Source: Flavihumibacter soli
GTDB taxonomy: Bacteria; Bacteroidota; Bacteroidia; Sphingobacteriales; Sphingobacteriaceae
DNA: 64,000 nucleotides
Direction: 5' to 3'
Assembly: GCF_010692725.1 (NCBI RefSeq)
Contig: NZ_JAAFZB010000092.1
Span: 62,001-126,000, forward strand
The translations under genes and the position numbers were made by a program. How positions within the stretch are numbered: the first letter of the stretch is position 1; the number at the start of each line of letters is the position of its first letter. Shown here piece by piece: positions 34,770 through 42,288 of the stretch. The notes beneath the pieces are model-generated. The model worked only from the letters and a program-made list of their open reading frames with translations. It had not been told where the DNA came from and did not search any database.

Positions 34770-35003
34770 CCCATACAGGTGAGTCCAAAGCTAAAAGGAA
34801 GGCCGTTTAAAACTTATAGGATCACAGGCGGGATCTCTGGGGATGCTCCTAACCTGTAAAGAACTTGTTTAGGTCATCTAGAGGTTATTCCACCAATTTA
34901 GCGGAATAACCCCTAGATGAGTACTATCTGAACTATCGAATTAGAGGGTTTGAATGCTAGGTGATGTCCTGCGATATGAATTCGTTGAATTTAGAAGGAT
35001 TTG
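34770..35003. other. gene-free stretch holding a long palindrome
   Basis: This part of a 308-base gap between the PepSY-like gene and tRNA-Gly contains no credible ORF. Its only clear structure is the 17-base inverted repeat at 34875-34919. Confidence 0.5.
34875..34919. repeat. 17-base near-perfect inverted repeat
   Basis: CATCTAGAGGTTATTCC (34875-34891) is complementary to 34903-34919 with a single mismatch, around an 11-base spacer. No T tract follows on either strand. It lies about 85 bases beyond the 3' end of the minus-strand tRNA-Gly. Confidence 0.6.
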
Positions 35004-35076
35004 AGCGAAAAACGGGGTTCGAACCCGCGACCCCGACCTTGGGAAGGTCGTGCTCTACCAGCTGAGCTACTTTCGC
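35004..35076 (-). tRNA. tRNA-Gly (CCC)
   Basis: The 73-base cloverleaf has acceptor GCGAAAG/TTTTCGC, D-arm GCTC-AGCTGGTA-GAGC, anticodon stem CGACC/GGTCG with loop TTCCCAA, and T-arm GCGGG-TTCGAAC-CCCGT. The anticodon is CCC and the discriminator base is U, as usual for glycine. The 3' CCA is not encoded. Confidence 0.95.
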
Positions 35077-35353
35077 TTAAACTTTGCATTAATCTAAGAA
35101 ATTGTTTCAATAATTCCCAGGAGTTGAGGATAGTTTTCTCATGCTTTTGCCTATATGCGGATCGATAAGCTAATTCGCTGATCTATTTAACCCACTAAAA
35201 GTTAATACACCAAATCGCCTTTCCTGTTAATTTTCTCCCAATGCGTTGGGATAGGGGCTGCCTTACAGGATGTAAAATAAATCTGTAACCGGTACAAGAG
35301 GATAGATAATTTAAGTTACCTGAAAATTGCTTTTCGGATTTGGTTCTTTTTTA
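35077..35353. other. intergenic region between tRNA-Gly and rpsU
   Basis: No credible ORF. A small six-base hairpin TCCCAA/TTGGGA (35236-35251) is the only clear structure. The tRNA promoter should lie here on the minus strand but I do not see a clean box. Confidence 0.4.
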
Positions 35354-35361
35354 TACATTTG
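35354..35361 (+). promoter_or_regulatory. rpsU -7 promoter box
   Basis: TACATTTG fits TAnnTTTG, placing the transcription start near 35368 and the Shine-Dalgarno in a leader of about 28 bases. A TTG at 35327-35329 is 24 bases upstream. This rules out the longer reading frame that opens at 35327. Confidence 0.6.
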
Positions 35362-35395
35362 CAGTCCAGAAAAACGAGAGGAGGTATTTTTAATC

Positions 35396-35587
35396 ATGAT
35401 CATTATCAACGTAAAAGACGGCGAATCATTAGACAAGGCATTAAAACGCTTTAAAAAGAAGTTCGAGAAAACCGGGGTTTTAAAGGAGCTTCGCAGCCGC
35501 CAGGCGTACGAGAAAAAATCAATCACTCGTAGAACTACTGTTAAGAAAGCCATTTACAAGCAGGGACTGAACCAGGAAACTGTTTAA
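35396..35587 (+). CDS. rpsU: 30S ribosomal protein S21
   Basis: The 63-residue basic protein (MIIINVKDGESLDKALKRFK, then TGVLKELRSRQAYEKKS and RRTTVKKAIYKQ) is bS21. It is preceded by AGGAGGT (35379-35385), ten bases before the ATG, a perfect match to the anti-Shine-Dalgarno. In Bacteroidota ribosomes S21, with S18 and S6, hides the anti-Shine-Dalgarno of 16S rRNA. A strong Shine-Dalgarno on rpsU lets ribosomes lacking S21 make it, an autoregulatory loop. A hairpin follows the gene just before the recombinase. Confidence 0.95.
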   Translation: MIIINVKDGESLDKALKRFKKKFEKTGVLKELRSRQAYEKKSITRRTTVKKAIYKQGLNQETV

Positions 35588-35613
35588 TTTCCCCTTTAAG
35601 CGCATATTACATT

Positions 35614-35658
35614 AAAACTATTTGTATATTCACCTTTCGGTGGTGTACAAATAGTTTT
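35614..35658 (+). terminator. rpsU terminator abutting the recombinase start
   Basis: AAAACTATTTGTA (35614-35626) pairs with TACAAATAGTTTT (35646-35658), with an inner CACC/GGTG stem; the T run TTTTT follows. The hairpin ends two bases before the ATG at 35661. Confidence 0.75.
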
Positions 35659-35660
35659 TC

Positions 35661-36563
35661 ATGTTTACAGAGCGTTTTATTAGCTATCTCCAATTCGAAA
35701 AGAGGTATTCTGCCCATACCATTTCTGCCTACCAAAAAGATCTCAAACAGTTCTCCGAATTCCTCGGCCAATCTGAAATCACCATCGGGCACGCTACACA
35801 TATGCATGTCCGCTCGTGGCTGATGTCGATGATGGATTCGGGCACAGACAGCAGAACCATCAATCGCAAATCCTCTACTTTACGATCATTTTACAAATTC
35901 CTGCTTCGCGAACATCTGGTGCCGGAGAACCCGATGCAGAAAATTCAATCCCTGAAGACAGCAAAGCGCTTGCCGGTGGTGGTTGAAGAGAAGAAACTGG
36001 CCGCCTGGTTAGACCTGGCAGGGGCAAAAGATGAAGATGGGGGAGAGGAAGAGCAATCTTTCCCCGGGCTCAGAGATCTTCTGGTTGTGGAAATTCTTTT
36101 TGGAACCGGGATCCGCCTCGCGGAGCTGATATCGCTTAAGGAGCAGGACGTCGATCTGTATGAAAACCAGATTAAAGTGTTAGGTAAGCGGAACAAGGAA
36201 CGGATCATACCGATAAACCGCTTATTGTGTAACCTGCTGAAAGAATATATGCAGGTTAAAAAATCTCAAAATTTTAATAACAATAACGGTGTATTAATCG
36301 TTACAAATACTGGTAATAACTCGTATCCCCAACTTATTTATCGTATAGTGAAGTCCTGTCTAAATCACATATCTACTAGCGATAAAAAAAGTCCACATGT
36401 TTTACGTCATACTTTTGCGACCAGCCTGTTAAATAATGGTGCTGACCTGAATGCTATTAAGGAGCTTTTGGGTCACGCCAGCTTAGCGGCCACGCAGGTG
36501 TATACACATAATTCTGTGGAGAGATTAAAAACAATTTATAAACAAGCCCATCCAAAGGCCTAA
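35661..36563 (+). CDS. tyrosine recombinase of the XerC/XerD type
   Basis: The 300-residue protein has the core-binding SAM-like domain (residues 1-90) and catalytic domain with Arg152 (GTGIRLAEL), His246-Arg249 (HVLRH), His272 (LLGHASLAATQ) and the nucleophile Tyr281. Length and placement in a housekeeping region fit a chromosomal XerC/XerD resolving chromosome dimers at dif, not a mobile integrase; which of the two it is cannot be told. It lies directly after the rpsU terminator and 13 bases before hpf, an rpsU-xer-hpf order. Confidence 0.9.
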   Translation: MFTERFISYLQFEKRYSAHTISAYQKDLKQFSEFLGQSEITIGHATHMHVRSWLMSMMDSGTDSRTINRKSSTLRSFYKFLLREHLVPENPMQKIQSLKTAKRLPVVVEEKKLAAWLDLAGAKDEDGGEEEQSFPGLRDLLVVEILFGTGIRLAELISLKEQDVDLYENQIKVLGKRNKERIIPINRLLCNLLKEYMQVKKSQNFNNNNGVLIVTNTGNNSYPQLIYRIVKSCLNHISTSDKKSPHVLRHTFATSLLNNGADLNAIKELLGHASLAATQVYTHNSVERLKTIYKQAHPKA

Positions 36564-36576
36564 AAAAGGAGGAAAC

Positions 36577-36918
36577 ATGAAAATCCGAGTACAGTCGATC
36601 CATTTTACAGCAGATGCTAAGCTGCTGGATTTTATTCAGAGAAGAATAGATAAACTGGATCAGTTTTTTGATCAGATCATAAGTGCAGAGGTTTATTTAA
36701 AATTAGAAAACACGGAAGATGAAGAAAACAAGATAACGGAGATTAAACTGTTAATACCTGGTAATGACCGGTTTGCAAAGGAGCAGTGCAAAACGTTTGA
36801 GGAAGCTACCGACAAAGCTATAGAATCGTTACGCCGGCAGGTGGACAAGCACAAAGAAAAGCTGCGTGCTAAAATGAGTAATCACAAAGAAATTGTAACA
36901 GCCAACGAAGGCATATAA
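36577..36918 (+). CDS. hpf: ribosome hibernation-promoting factor HPF/RaiA family
   Basis: The 113-residue protein (MKIRVQSIHFTADAKLLDFI, then ISAEVYLKLENTEDEENKI and TFEEATDKAIESLRRQVDKH) is a short-form HPF/RaiA with the beta-alpha-beta fold that binds the A and P sites of idle ribosomes. It lacks the C-terminal dimerisation domain of long HPF. AGGAGG (36567-36572) sits only four bases before the ATG, a rare motif in this phylum. It follows the recombinase gene by 13 bases. Confidence 0.9.
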   Translation: MKIRVQSIHFTADAKLLDFIQRRIDKLDQFFDQIISAEVYLKLENTEDEENKITEIKLLIPGNDRFAKEQCKTFEEATDKAIESLRRQVDKHKEKLRAKMSNHKEIVTANEGI

Positions 36919-36955
36919 AAGATAAATTATCCTCATTTAGCCAATATTTGGCAGA

Positions 36956-36991
36956 TTTTCGGCAGTCGAAGCGACTGCCGAAAATTTTTTT
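36956..36991 (+). terminator. hpf terminator
   Basis: A 13-base-pair stem (36956-36968 with 36972-36984) with the loop AAG is followed by seven T. Confidence 0.9.
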
Positions 36992-37000
36992 CAAAAAATT

Positions 37001-37029
37001 TTGATCAACTCTTATTTTTTGTAGATTTG
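37001..37029 (+). promoter_or_regulatory. promoter of the tRNA-tuf operon
   Basis: TTG (37001-37003) and TAGATTTG (37022-37029) are 18 bases apart, directly after the hpf terminator and about 95 bases before tRNA-Thr(TGT). Confidence 0.7.
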
Positions 37030-37122
37030 CATTCCCTTACGGAAAGGGCATCAGTTAACAAATTGATTTTTCGGAAGGGCGGTTCTTTAAAGATTGAAAA
37101 ATAATTAAAGATGTAACATTTA

Positions 37123-37195
<73 letters not shown>

Positions 37196-37200
37196 CAAAT

Positions 37201-37256
37201 GGATTCACGATTTTAGATTTTTGATTTGCGATTATTTGGTCGTAAATCGTCAATCC
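37201..37256. repeat. imperfect palindromic spacer between tRNA-Thr and tRNA-Tyr
   Basis: GGATTCACGATTTTAGA (37201-37217) is complementary to 37240-37256 with three mismatches. The spacer is made of repeated words such as GATTT, ACGATT and AAATCGT. It resembles three other intergenic spacers in this operon. Confidence 0.55.
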
Positions 37257-37275
37257 GGACAATCGTAAATCACCA

Positions 37276-37359
37276 GGGGGGATTCCAGAGCGGTCAAATG
37301 GGACGGACTGTAAATCCGTTACTTCGGTTTCGAAGGTTCGAATCCTTCTCCCCCCACCA
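37276..37359 (+). tRNA. tRNA-Tyr (GTA)
   Basis: The class II tRNA has acceptor GGGGGGA/TCCCCCC, anticodon stem ACGGA/TCCGT with loop CTGTAAA (anticodon GTA), a long variable arm and T-arm GAAGG-TTCGAAT-CCTTC. It is the only tRNA in the window with an encoded 3' CCA (37357-37359). Confidence 0.95.
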
Positions 37360-37383
37360 TCTGATTTTAGATTTAAGAATGAC

Positions 37384-37406
37384 GATTTACGATCCTGTCG
37401 TAAATC
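37384..37406. repeat. palindromic spacer between tRNA-Tyr and tRNA-Gly
   Basis: GATTTACGA (37384-37392) and TCGTAAATC (37398-37406) form a perfect nine-base stem with loop TCCTG; outer copies of GATTT and AAATC from 37363 to 37419 extend the pairing. It uses the same words as the spacer at 37201. Confidence 0.6.
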
Positions 37407-37431
37407 TGAAATCCCAAATCGAAATCGAAAA

Positions 37432-37504
37432 GCGGAAGTAGCTCAGTTGGTAGAGCGATAGCCTTCCAAGCTATAGGTCGCGAGTTCGAACCTCGTCTTC
37501 CGCT
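37432..37504 (+). tRNA. tRNA-Gly (TCC)
   Basis: The 73-base cloverleaf has acceptor GCGGAAG/CTTCCGC, anticodon stem ATAGC/GCTAT and loop CTTCCAA (anticodon TCC), discriminator U, no encoded CCA. It resembles the CCC isoacceptor at 35004. Confidence 0.95.
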
Positions 37505-37608
37505 CTTATAATTTAGCAGCCGGCAATTGGCCGTTTGAAGTTTTTTCTGTGTTTAAAACTCCTAACATTTCTGCCCGCAAGCAGGCTTAAGCTGCAAAAG
37601 GATAATAA

Positions 37609-37680
<72 letters not shown>

Positions 37681-37738
37681 CAAATTGTAATTAATAACAT
37701 AACAACAGTTAAATTAACCTAATAATAAGTATAATAAC

Positions 37739-38926
37739 ATGGCAAAAGAAAAATTTGACCGCAGTAAACCGCACTTAAACATCGGTACTATCGGTCACGT
37801 TGACCACGGTAAAACTACCTTAACTGCAGCTATTACTAAAGTATTGGCTGATGCAGGTTTATCTGAGGCACGTTCATTCGATTCAATTGACTCAGCACCT
37901 GAGGAAAAAGAAAGAGGTATCACGATCAATACTGCTCACGTTGAGTACTCAACAGCTGCCCGTCACTACGCTCACGTTGACTGTCCAGGTCACGCGGATT
38001 ACGTAAAGAACATGGTTACTGGTGCGGCTCAGATGGACGGTGCGATCTTAGTGGTTGCTTCTACTGATGGTCCTATGCCACAAACCCGCGAGCACATCCT
38101 GTTAGCGCGTCAGGTTGGTGTACCAGCACTTGTTGTTTTCATGAACAAAGTGGATATGGTAGACGATCCTGAGTTATTAGAACTTGTTGAGATGGAAATC
38201 CGCGAGTTATTATCATTCTACGAATACCCTGGAGACGATATCCCTGTAATTCAAGGATCTGCTCTTGGTGGTTTGAATGGTGATGCGAAGTGGGTTGGAA
38301 AAATTATGGATCTGATGAATGCGGTTGATAGCTACATTCCAATCCCTCCACGTTTGACTGATCTTCCTTTCTTAATGCCTGTTGAAGACGTATTCTCGAT
38401 CACTGGTCGTGGTACTGTAGCAACTGGTCGTATCGAAAGAGGTATCATCAACTCTGGTGAGCAGGTTGATATCTTAGGTATGGGTGCTGAAAACTTAAAA
38501 TCTGTTGTTACAGGTGTTGAGATGTTCCGTAAGATATTAGACAGAGGTGAAGCTGGTGACAACGTAGGTTTATTATTACGTGGTATTGAGAAAACTGATA
38601 TCCGTCGTGGTATGGTTATCTGCAAACCAGGTTCTGTAACTCCTCACACTGATTTCAAAGCTGAGATCTACGTATTATCAAAAGCTGAGGGTGGTCGTCA
38701 CACTCCGTTCTTTAACAAATATCGTCCACAATTCTATTTCCGTACCACAGACGTTACAGGTGAAATTTCACTTGCTGAAGGTGTAGAAATGGTTATGCCA
38801 GGTGATAACGTTACAATCACTGTGAAGTTGATCAACGCTATCGCAATGGAAAAAGGACTTCGTTTCGCTATCCGTGAAGGTGGCAGAACTGTAGGTGCCG
38901 GACAAGTAACTGAAATTTTAAAATAA
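37739..38926 (+). CDS. tuf: elongation factor Tu
   Basis: The 395-residue GTPase delivers aminoacyl-tRNA to the ribosome. G1 GHVDHGKT (19-26), switch II DCPGHAD, NKVD and the SAL motif are present, then domain II ([13 protein letters not shown]) and domain III to [11 protein letters not shown]. Codon use is strongly biased to GGT, CGT and GTT, as expected of a very highly expressed gene. It follows four tRNA genes and precedes tRNA-Trp. Confidence 0.98.
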   Translation: MAKEKFDRSKPHLNIGTIGHVDHGKTTLTAAITKVLADAGLSEARSFDSIDSAPEEKERGITINTAHVEYSTAARHYAHVDCPGHADYVKNMVTGAAQMDGAILVVASTDGPMPQTREHILLARQVGVPALVVFMNKVDMVDDPELLELVEMEIRELLSFYEYPGDDIPVIQGSALGGLNGDAKWVGKIMDLMNAVDSYIPIPPRLTDLPFLMPVEDVFSITGRGTVATGRIERGIINSGEQVDILGMGAENLKSVVTGVEMFRKILDRGEAGDNVGLLLRGIEKTDIRRGMVICKPGSVTPHTDFKAEIYVLSKAEGGRHTPFFNKYRPQFYFRTTDVTGEISLAEGVEMVMPGDNVTITVKLINAIAMEKGLRFAIREGGRTVGAGQVTEILK

Positions 38927-39043
38927 TAAAATTTCAAATAAAGGTTAATTGGATAACATAAGTCCGCCATGTGTGGACTTATGTTTTCTTATAATTAACG
39001 GCTTAGTTTTTTAATGTTGTATTGAACTGAGCAACATATATAC

Positions 39044-39114
39044 ACGGGCATAGTTCAATGGTAGAATAGAGGTCTCCAAAACCTTTGATCAGGGTTCGAA
39101 TCCTTGTGCCCGTG
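39044..39114 (+). tRNA. tRNA-Trp (CCA anticodon)
   Basis: The 71-base cloverleaf has acceptor ACGGGCA/TGCCCGT, anticodon stem GAGGT/ACCTT and loop CTCCAAA (anticodon CCA), and discriminator G, the tryptophan identity base. No 3' CCA encoded. It sits between tuf and secE. Confidence 0.95.
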
Positions 39115-39131
39115 CTTACGCTAAACAAAAT

Positions 39132-39326
39132 ATGGCTAACGTAGTAGAGTTTTTAAAAGAGTCATATGTTGAAATGACTCAAAAGGTTTCCTGGCCAACC
39201 TGGTCGGAGTTACAAAATTCGGCAATACTGGTGCTGGTTGCTTCGGCAATCATTTCCCTGTTGGTTCTGGCAATGGATGAAACCGCCGGGAACGCTCTTA
39301 AAATGATTTATAATTCGGTTGCCTAA
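39132..39326 (+). CDS. secE: preprotein translocase subunit SecE
   Basis: The 64-residue protein has the SecE core: an amphipathic VVEFLKESYVEMTQKVSWPT followed by a single transmembrane helix (AILVLVASAIISLLVLAMDE). It is the short, single-helix form that clamps SecY in the inner membrane. It starts 17 bases after tRNA-Trp and ends ten before nusG. Confidence 0.94.
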   Translation: MANVVEFLKESYVEMTQKVSWPTWSELQNSAILVLVASAIISLLVLAMDETAGNALKMIYNSVA

Positions 39327-39336
39327 ATAGCATAAA

Positions 39337-39879
39337 ATGAGTGATCAGTTAAAATGGTATGTAGTTCGGGCGGTAAGCGGAAAAGAGAAAAAAGTTAAAC
39401 AATACTTAGAGGCAGAAATTAACCGTTTAGGCATTTCGGAATCGATTCCACAGGTTTTAATTCCTATGGAAAAGTACTACCAAATGCGTGACGGAAAGAA
39501 GATTGCTAAGGAGCGCAACTTTTATCCGGGTTATGTACTAATTGAGGCGGCACTTGACGGTGAGCTGGAGCACGTTATTAAAGGTATTAATAGCGTTATC
39601 GGATTTTTAGGAGATAAGGCAGGTAATGCTGTTCCTATGCGTCCGGCCGAGGTTAATCGCATTTTAGGCAAGGTTGATGAAATGACCGTTCAAGGCGAAT
39701 CGATGAACGTGCCATATTATGTAGGTGAAAACGTCAAAGTAATGGACGGACCATTTAATGGTTTCACCGGCGTTATCGAAGAAGTTAACGAAGAGAAAAA
39801 GAAACTTAAGGTGATGGTGAAGATCTTTGGAAGGAGAACACCACTTGAGTTGAATTATATGCAGGTAGAGAAGGAATAG
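39337..39879 (+). CDS. nusG: transcription termination/antitermination protein NusG
   Basis: The 180-residue protein has the NGN domain ([20 protein letters not shown] ... [20 protein letters not shown]) and a C-terminal KOW domain ([20 protein letters not shown]). It binds RNA polymerase and couples it to Rho or ribosomes. It is followed by a palindromic spacer, then rplK. Confidence 0.96.
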   Translation: MSDQLKWYVVRAVSGKEKKVKQYLEAEINRLGISESIPQVLIPMEKYYQMRDGKKIAKERNFYPGYVLIEAALDGELEHVIKGINSVIGFLGDKAGNAVPMRPAEVNRILGKVDEMTVQGESMNVPYYVGENVKVMDGPFNGFTGVIEEVNEEKKKLKVMVKIFGRRTPLELNYMQVEKE

Positions 39880-39953
39880 ATTTGAGATTCGAGATAATAG
39901 ATTTGAGAAGCATCTCATGTCTAATGTCTCATATCTAATATCTAACATCTCAC
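39880..39953. repeat. palindromic spacer between nusG and rplK
   Basis: The left part consists of GAGATTCGAGATAATAGATT-type words, the right part of TCTCATGTCTAATGTCTC-type words; the centre AGATTTGAGA ... TCTCATGTCT folds back around AGCA. It lies entirely in noncoding DNA of the operon. Confidence 0.55.
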
Positions 39954-40015
39954 GAAAGATCTTAAATGTTACATGCTTCCACTATTAACATTGAGTAATA
40001 AATAAATTAAGTAAA

Positions 40016-40459
40016 ATGGCAAAAGAAGTCGGTGCGTTAGTAAAATTACAAATCAAAGGCGGCGCTGCTAATCCATCACCTCCGGTAGGACCTGCATTGG
40101 GTGCTAAAGGGGTTAACATTATGGAATTTTGCAAGCAGTTTAATGCTCGTACTCAGGATAAACCTGGTAAAGTATTGCCTGTTGTAATTACTGTCTATGT
40201 TGACAAGTCTTTTGATTTTATCATTAAAACCCCTCCTGTAGCTATCCAGTTATTAGAAGCAACAGGTTTAAAAGGAGGTTCTGCCGAGCCAAACCGTAAG
40301 AAAGTTTCCAGTGTAAACTGGGAGCAGGTTGAAGCGATCGCAAAGGATAAAATGACCGACTTGAATGCATTTACTGTAGAGTCAGCCATGAAAATGGTTG
40401 CGGGTACAGCACGCAGTATGGGAATTACCGTTAGCGGTAGTGCGCCCTGGAACAATTAA
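40016..40459 (+). CDS. rplK: 50S ribosomal protein L11
   Basis: The 147-residue protein ([20 protein letters not shown] with [17 protein letters not shown]) is uL11 of the GTPase-associated centre. The proline-rich N-terminal domain and the rRNA-binding C-terminal domain ([29 protein letters not shown]) are complete. It begins the rplKAJL run after a palindromic spacer. Confidence 0.97.
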   Translation: MAKEVGALVKLQIKGGAANPSPPVGPALGAKGVNIMEFCKQFNARTQDKPGKVLPVVITVYVDKSFDFIIKTPPVAIQLLEATGLKGGSAEPNRKKVSSVNWEQVEAIAKDKMTDLNAFTVESAMKMVAGTARSMGITVSGSAPWNN

Positions 40460-40481
40460 TTAACACAAATCAGTTTAAGAA

Positions 40482-41177
40482 GTGGCTAGATTAACAAAAA
40501 ATCAAAAACAGGCACATTCCAAAATTGAGGAAGGAAAAGCATATACTTTAAGCCAGGCTTCGGCATTGGTTAAAGATATAACTACTACCAAATTTGATGC
40601 TTCGGTTGACCTTGATGTACGTTTAGGCGTAGATCCTCGTAAAGCGAATCAAATGGTACGTGGTATAGCTACGCTACCTCATGGAACCGGTAAAACTGTT
40701 CGTGTTTTAGTTTTATGTACTCCTGATAAGGAGGAAGAAGCTAAGGCAGCGGGTGCAGACTACGTAGGTTTGGATGAATATATTGCCAAAATTGAAGGTG
40801 GATGGACTGACGTTGATATCATTATTACAATGCCTAGCGTGATGGCTAAAGTAGGTAAACTGGGACGTATTTTAGGTCCCCGGAACCTGATGCCAAATCC
40901 TAAATCAGGAACTGTTACTCCGGAAGTTGGAAAAGCAGTAACTGACGTTAAAGGCGGTAAGATTGATTTCAAGGTTGACAAAACAGGAATCATTCATGCT
41001 TCGATCGGAAAAGTATCATTTGATGCTGACAAGATTCAGGAGAATGCACAGGAATTAATTTCGGTGATCTCTAAATTAAAACCATCGGCTGCAAAAGGAA
41101 CTTATTTCAAGAGCATTCACATGTCCTCTACGATGAGTCCCGGAATTGAAATCGAAACTAAATCAGCGGGGGTTTAA
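40482..41177 (+). CDS. rplA: 50S ribosomal protein L1
   Basis: The 231-residue protein is uL1 of the L1 stalk, with [31 protein letters not shown] and [13 protein letters not shown] motifs. It starts with GTG at 40482, 22 bases after rplK, and the stop is two bases before rplJ. L1 often represses its own operon by binding leader mRNA; no such site is evident here. Confidence 0.97.
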   Translation: MARLTKNQKQAHSKIEEGKAYTLSQASALVKDITTTKFDASVDLDVRLGVDPRKANQMVRGIATLPHGTGKTVRVLVLCTPDKEEEAKAAGADYVGLDEYIAKIEGGWTDVDIIITMPSVMAKVGKLGRILGPRNLMPNPKSGTVTPEVGKAVTDVKGGKIDFKVDKTGIIHASIGKVSFDADKIQENAQELISVISKLKPSAAKGTYFKSIHMSSTMSPGIEIETKSAGV

Positions 41178-41179
41178 TC

Positions 41180-41698
41180 ATGAGAAAAGAAGAGAAACAA
41201 GAAGTTGTTTTAGCTTTAACCGAGCAGATCCAGGAGTATGGTAATTTCTATATTACCGATACTGCTAACCTGACGGTTGCGAAAGTGAATGCTATTCGCC
41301 GTAAATGTTTTGACAGCGATATCAAAATGCAGGTAGCTAAAAACACCCTGATCAGAAAGGCTTTAGAAGCCGCTGGGGGTGATTATAGCGAAATCTATGA
41401 TGTACTGAAAGGTTCTTCATCAATCATGTTCTCTAAGACAGCAAACGCTCCGGCAAAGCTGATCAAACAACTTAGAAAACAAGGTGATAAGCCAGTACTG
41501 AAGGCAGCCTATATCGATTCTGCAGTATTTATTGGTGATAACCAGTTAGATGCATTAGTGAACCTTAAATCTAAGGAAGAATTAGTGGCAGATATCATTG
41601 CATTACTGCAGTCTCCGGCTAAGAATGTTATTTCAGGCTTACAGTCTGGTGGTAATAAGCTTGCAGGAATCGTTAAAACATTACAAGAAAGAGGTTAA
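41180..41698 (+). CDS. rplJ: 50S ribosomal protein L10
   Basis: The 172-residue protein (MRKEEKQEVVLALTEQIQEY, NAIRRKCFDSDIKMQVAKNT, ending in ISGLQSGGNKLAGIVKTLQE) is uL10, the base of the L7/L12 stalk. It is two bases after rplA and 60 before rplL, where pairs of L12 dimers bind its C-terminal helix. Confidence 0.96.
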   Translation: MRKEEKQEVVLALTEQIQEYGNFYITDTANLTVAKVNAIRRKCFDSDIKMQVAKNTLIRKALEAAGGDYSEIYDVLKGSSSIMFSKTANAPAKLIKQLRKQGDKPVLKAAYIDSAVFIGDNQLDALVNLKSKEELVADIIALLQSPAKNVISGLQSGGNKLAGIVKTLQERG

Positions 41699-41758
41699 CG
41701 AACACCTTAAGTTCGAATTGAATTATTACAAAGTATTGAATTTTAAAATTTAAATAAA

Positions 41759-42136
41759 ATGGCAGATTTAAAATCGTTTGCTGAGCAATTAGTAAACTTA
41801 ACAGTAAAAGAAGTTAACGAATTAGCTCAAATATTGAAAGATGAGTATGGTATTGAGCCTGCTGCAGCTGTAGCTGTTGCTGGTCCTGCTGCTGGTGGTG
41901 ATGCACCTGCTGCTGCGGCTGAGCAAACTGCTTTTGATGTAATCTTGAAAGAAGCTGGTGGCGCGAAATTAGCGGTAGTTAAATTGGTTAAAGATTTAAC
42001 TGGCTTAGGTTTGAAAGAAGCTAAAGATTTAGTTGACGGCGCACCTAAAGAAGTTAAAACCGGCGTTGATAAAGCTGAAGCAGAAAGCCTGAAAAAGCAA
42101 TTAGAAGAAGCAGGAGCTGTAGTTGAAATTAAGTAA
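41759..42136 (+). CDS. rplL: 50S ribosomal protein L7/L12
   Basis: The 125-residue acidic protein has the N-terminal dimerisation domain, an Ala/Gly-rich hinge (about residues 38-55), and the conserved C-terminal domain ([14 protein letters not shown]-like segment, [20 protein letters not shown]). Multiple copies on L10 recruit translation GTPases. A hairpin without a T tract lies 27 bases after its stop. Confidence 0.96.
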   Translation: MADLKSFAEQLVNLTVKEVNELAQILKDEYGIEPAAAVAVAGPAAGGDAPAAAAEQTAFDVILKEAGGAKLAVVKLVKDLTGLGLKEAKDLVDGAPKEVKTGVDKAEAESLKKQLEEAGAVVEIK

Positions 42137-42153
42137 TCTTAATTGCAATAACT

Positions 42154-42194
42154 AATGGTCTTAGACCCCGATTTTCGTCGGGGTCTATTGCCAT
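42154..42194 (+). promoter_or_regulatory. hairpin between rplL and rpoB, probable attenuator or processing site
   Basis: AGACCCCGA (42163-42171) pairs perfectly with TCGGGGTCT (42178-42186) around TTTTCG, and ATGG/CCAT may extend it. The following bases ATTGCCATTTC are not a T tract, so full termination is unlikely. In Escherichia coli the same gap holds an attenuator and an RNase III site that set the ratio of ribosomal protein to polymerase. Confidence 0.6.
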
Positions 42195-42288
42195 TTCTAT
42201 CATTCCCATTTTTGTTTGACTTACAAATCCGGTTAAGCCGGCAAAAAAAAAGTCGCAGTTTATTTTTTTAAACTAAATTCTCATTCCC

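Noticed and set aside
35327-35395. Upstream extension of the rpsU frame by 23 codons
   Set aside because: The promoter box and the Shine-Dalgarno lie inside it; the ATG at 35396 gives the exact S21 N-terminus.
35661-36563. Xer-type recombinase as evidence for an integrated mobile element next to tRNA-Gly
   Set aside because: Length, conserved catalytic set and the rpsU-xer-hpf housekeeping setting fit a chromosomal XerC/D; no phage genes or attachment repeats of the tRNA 3' end are visible.
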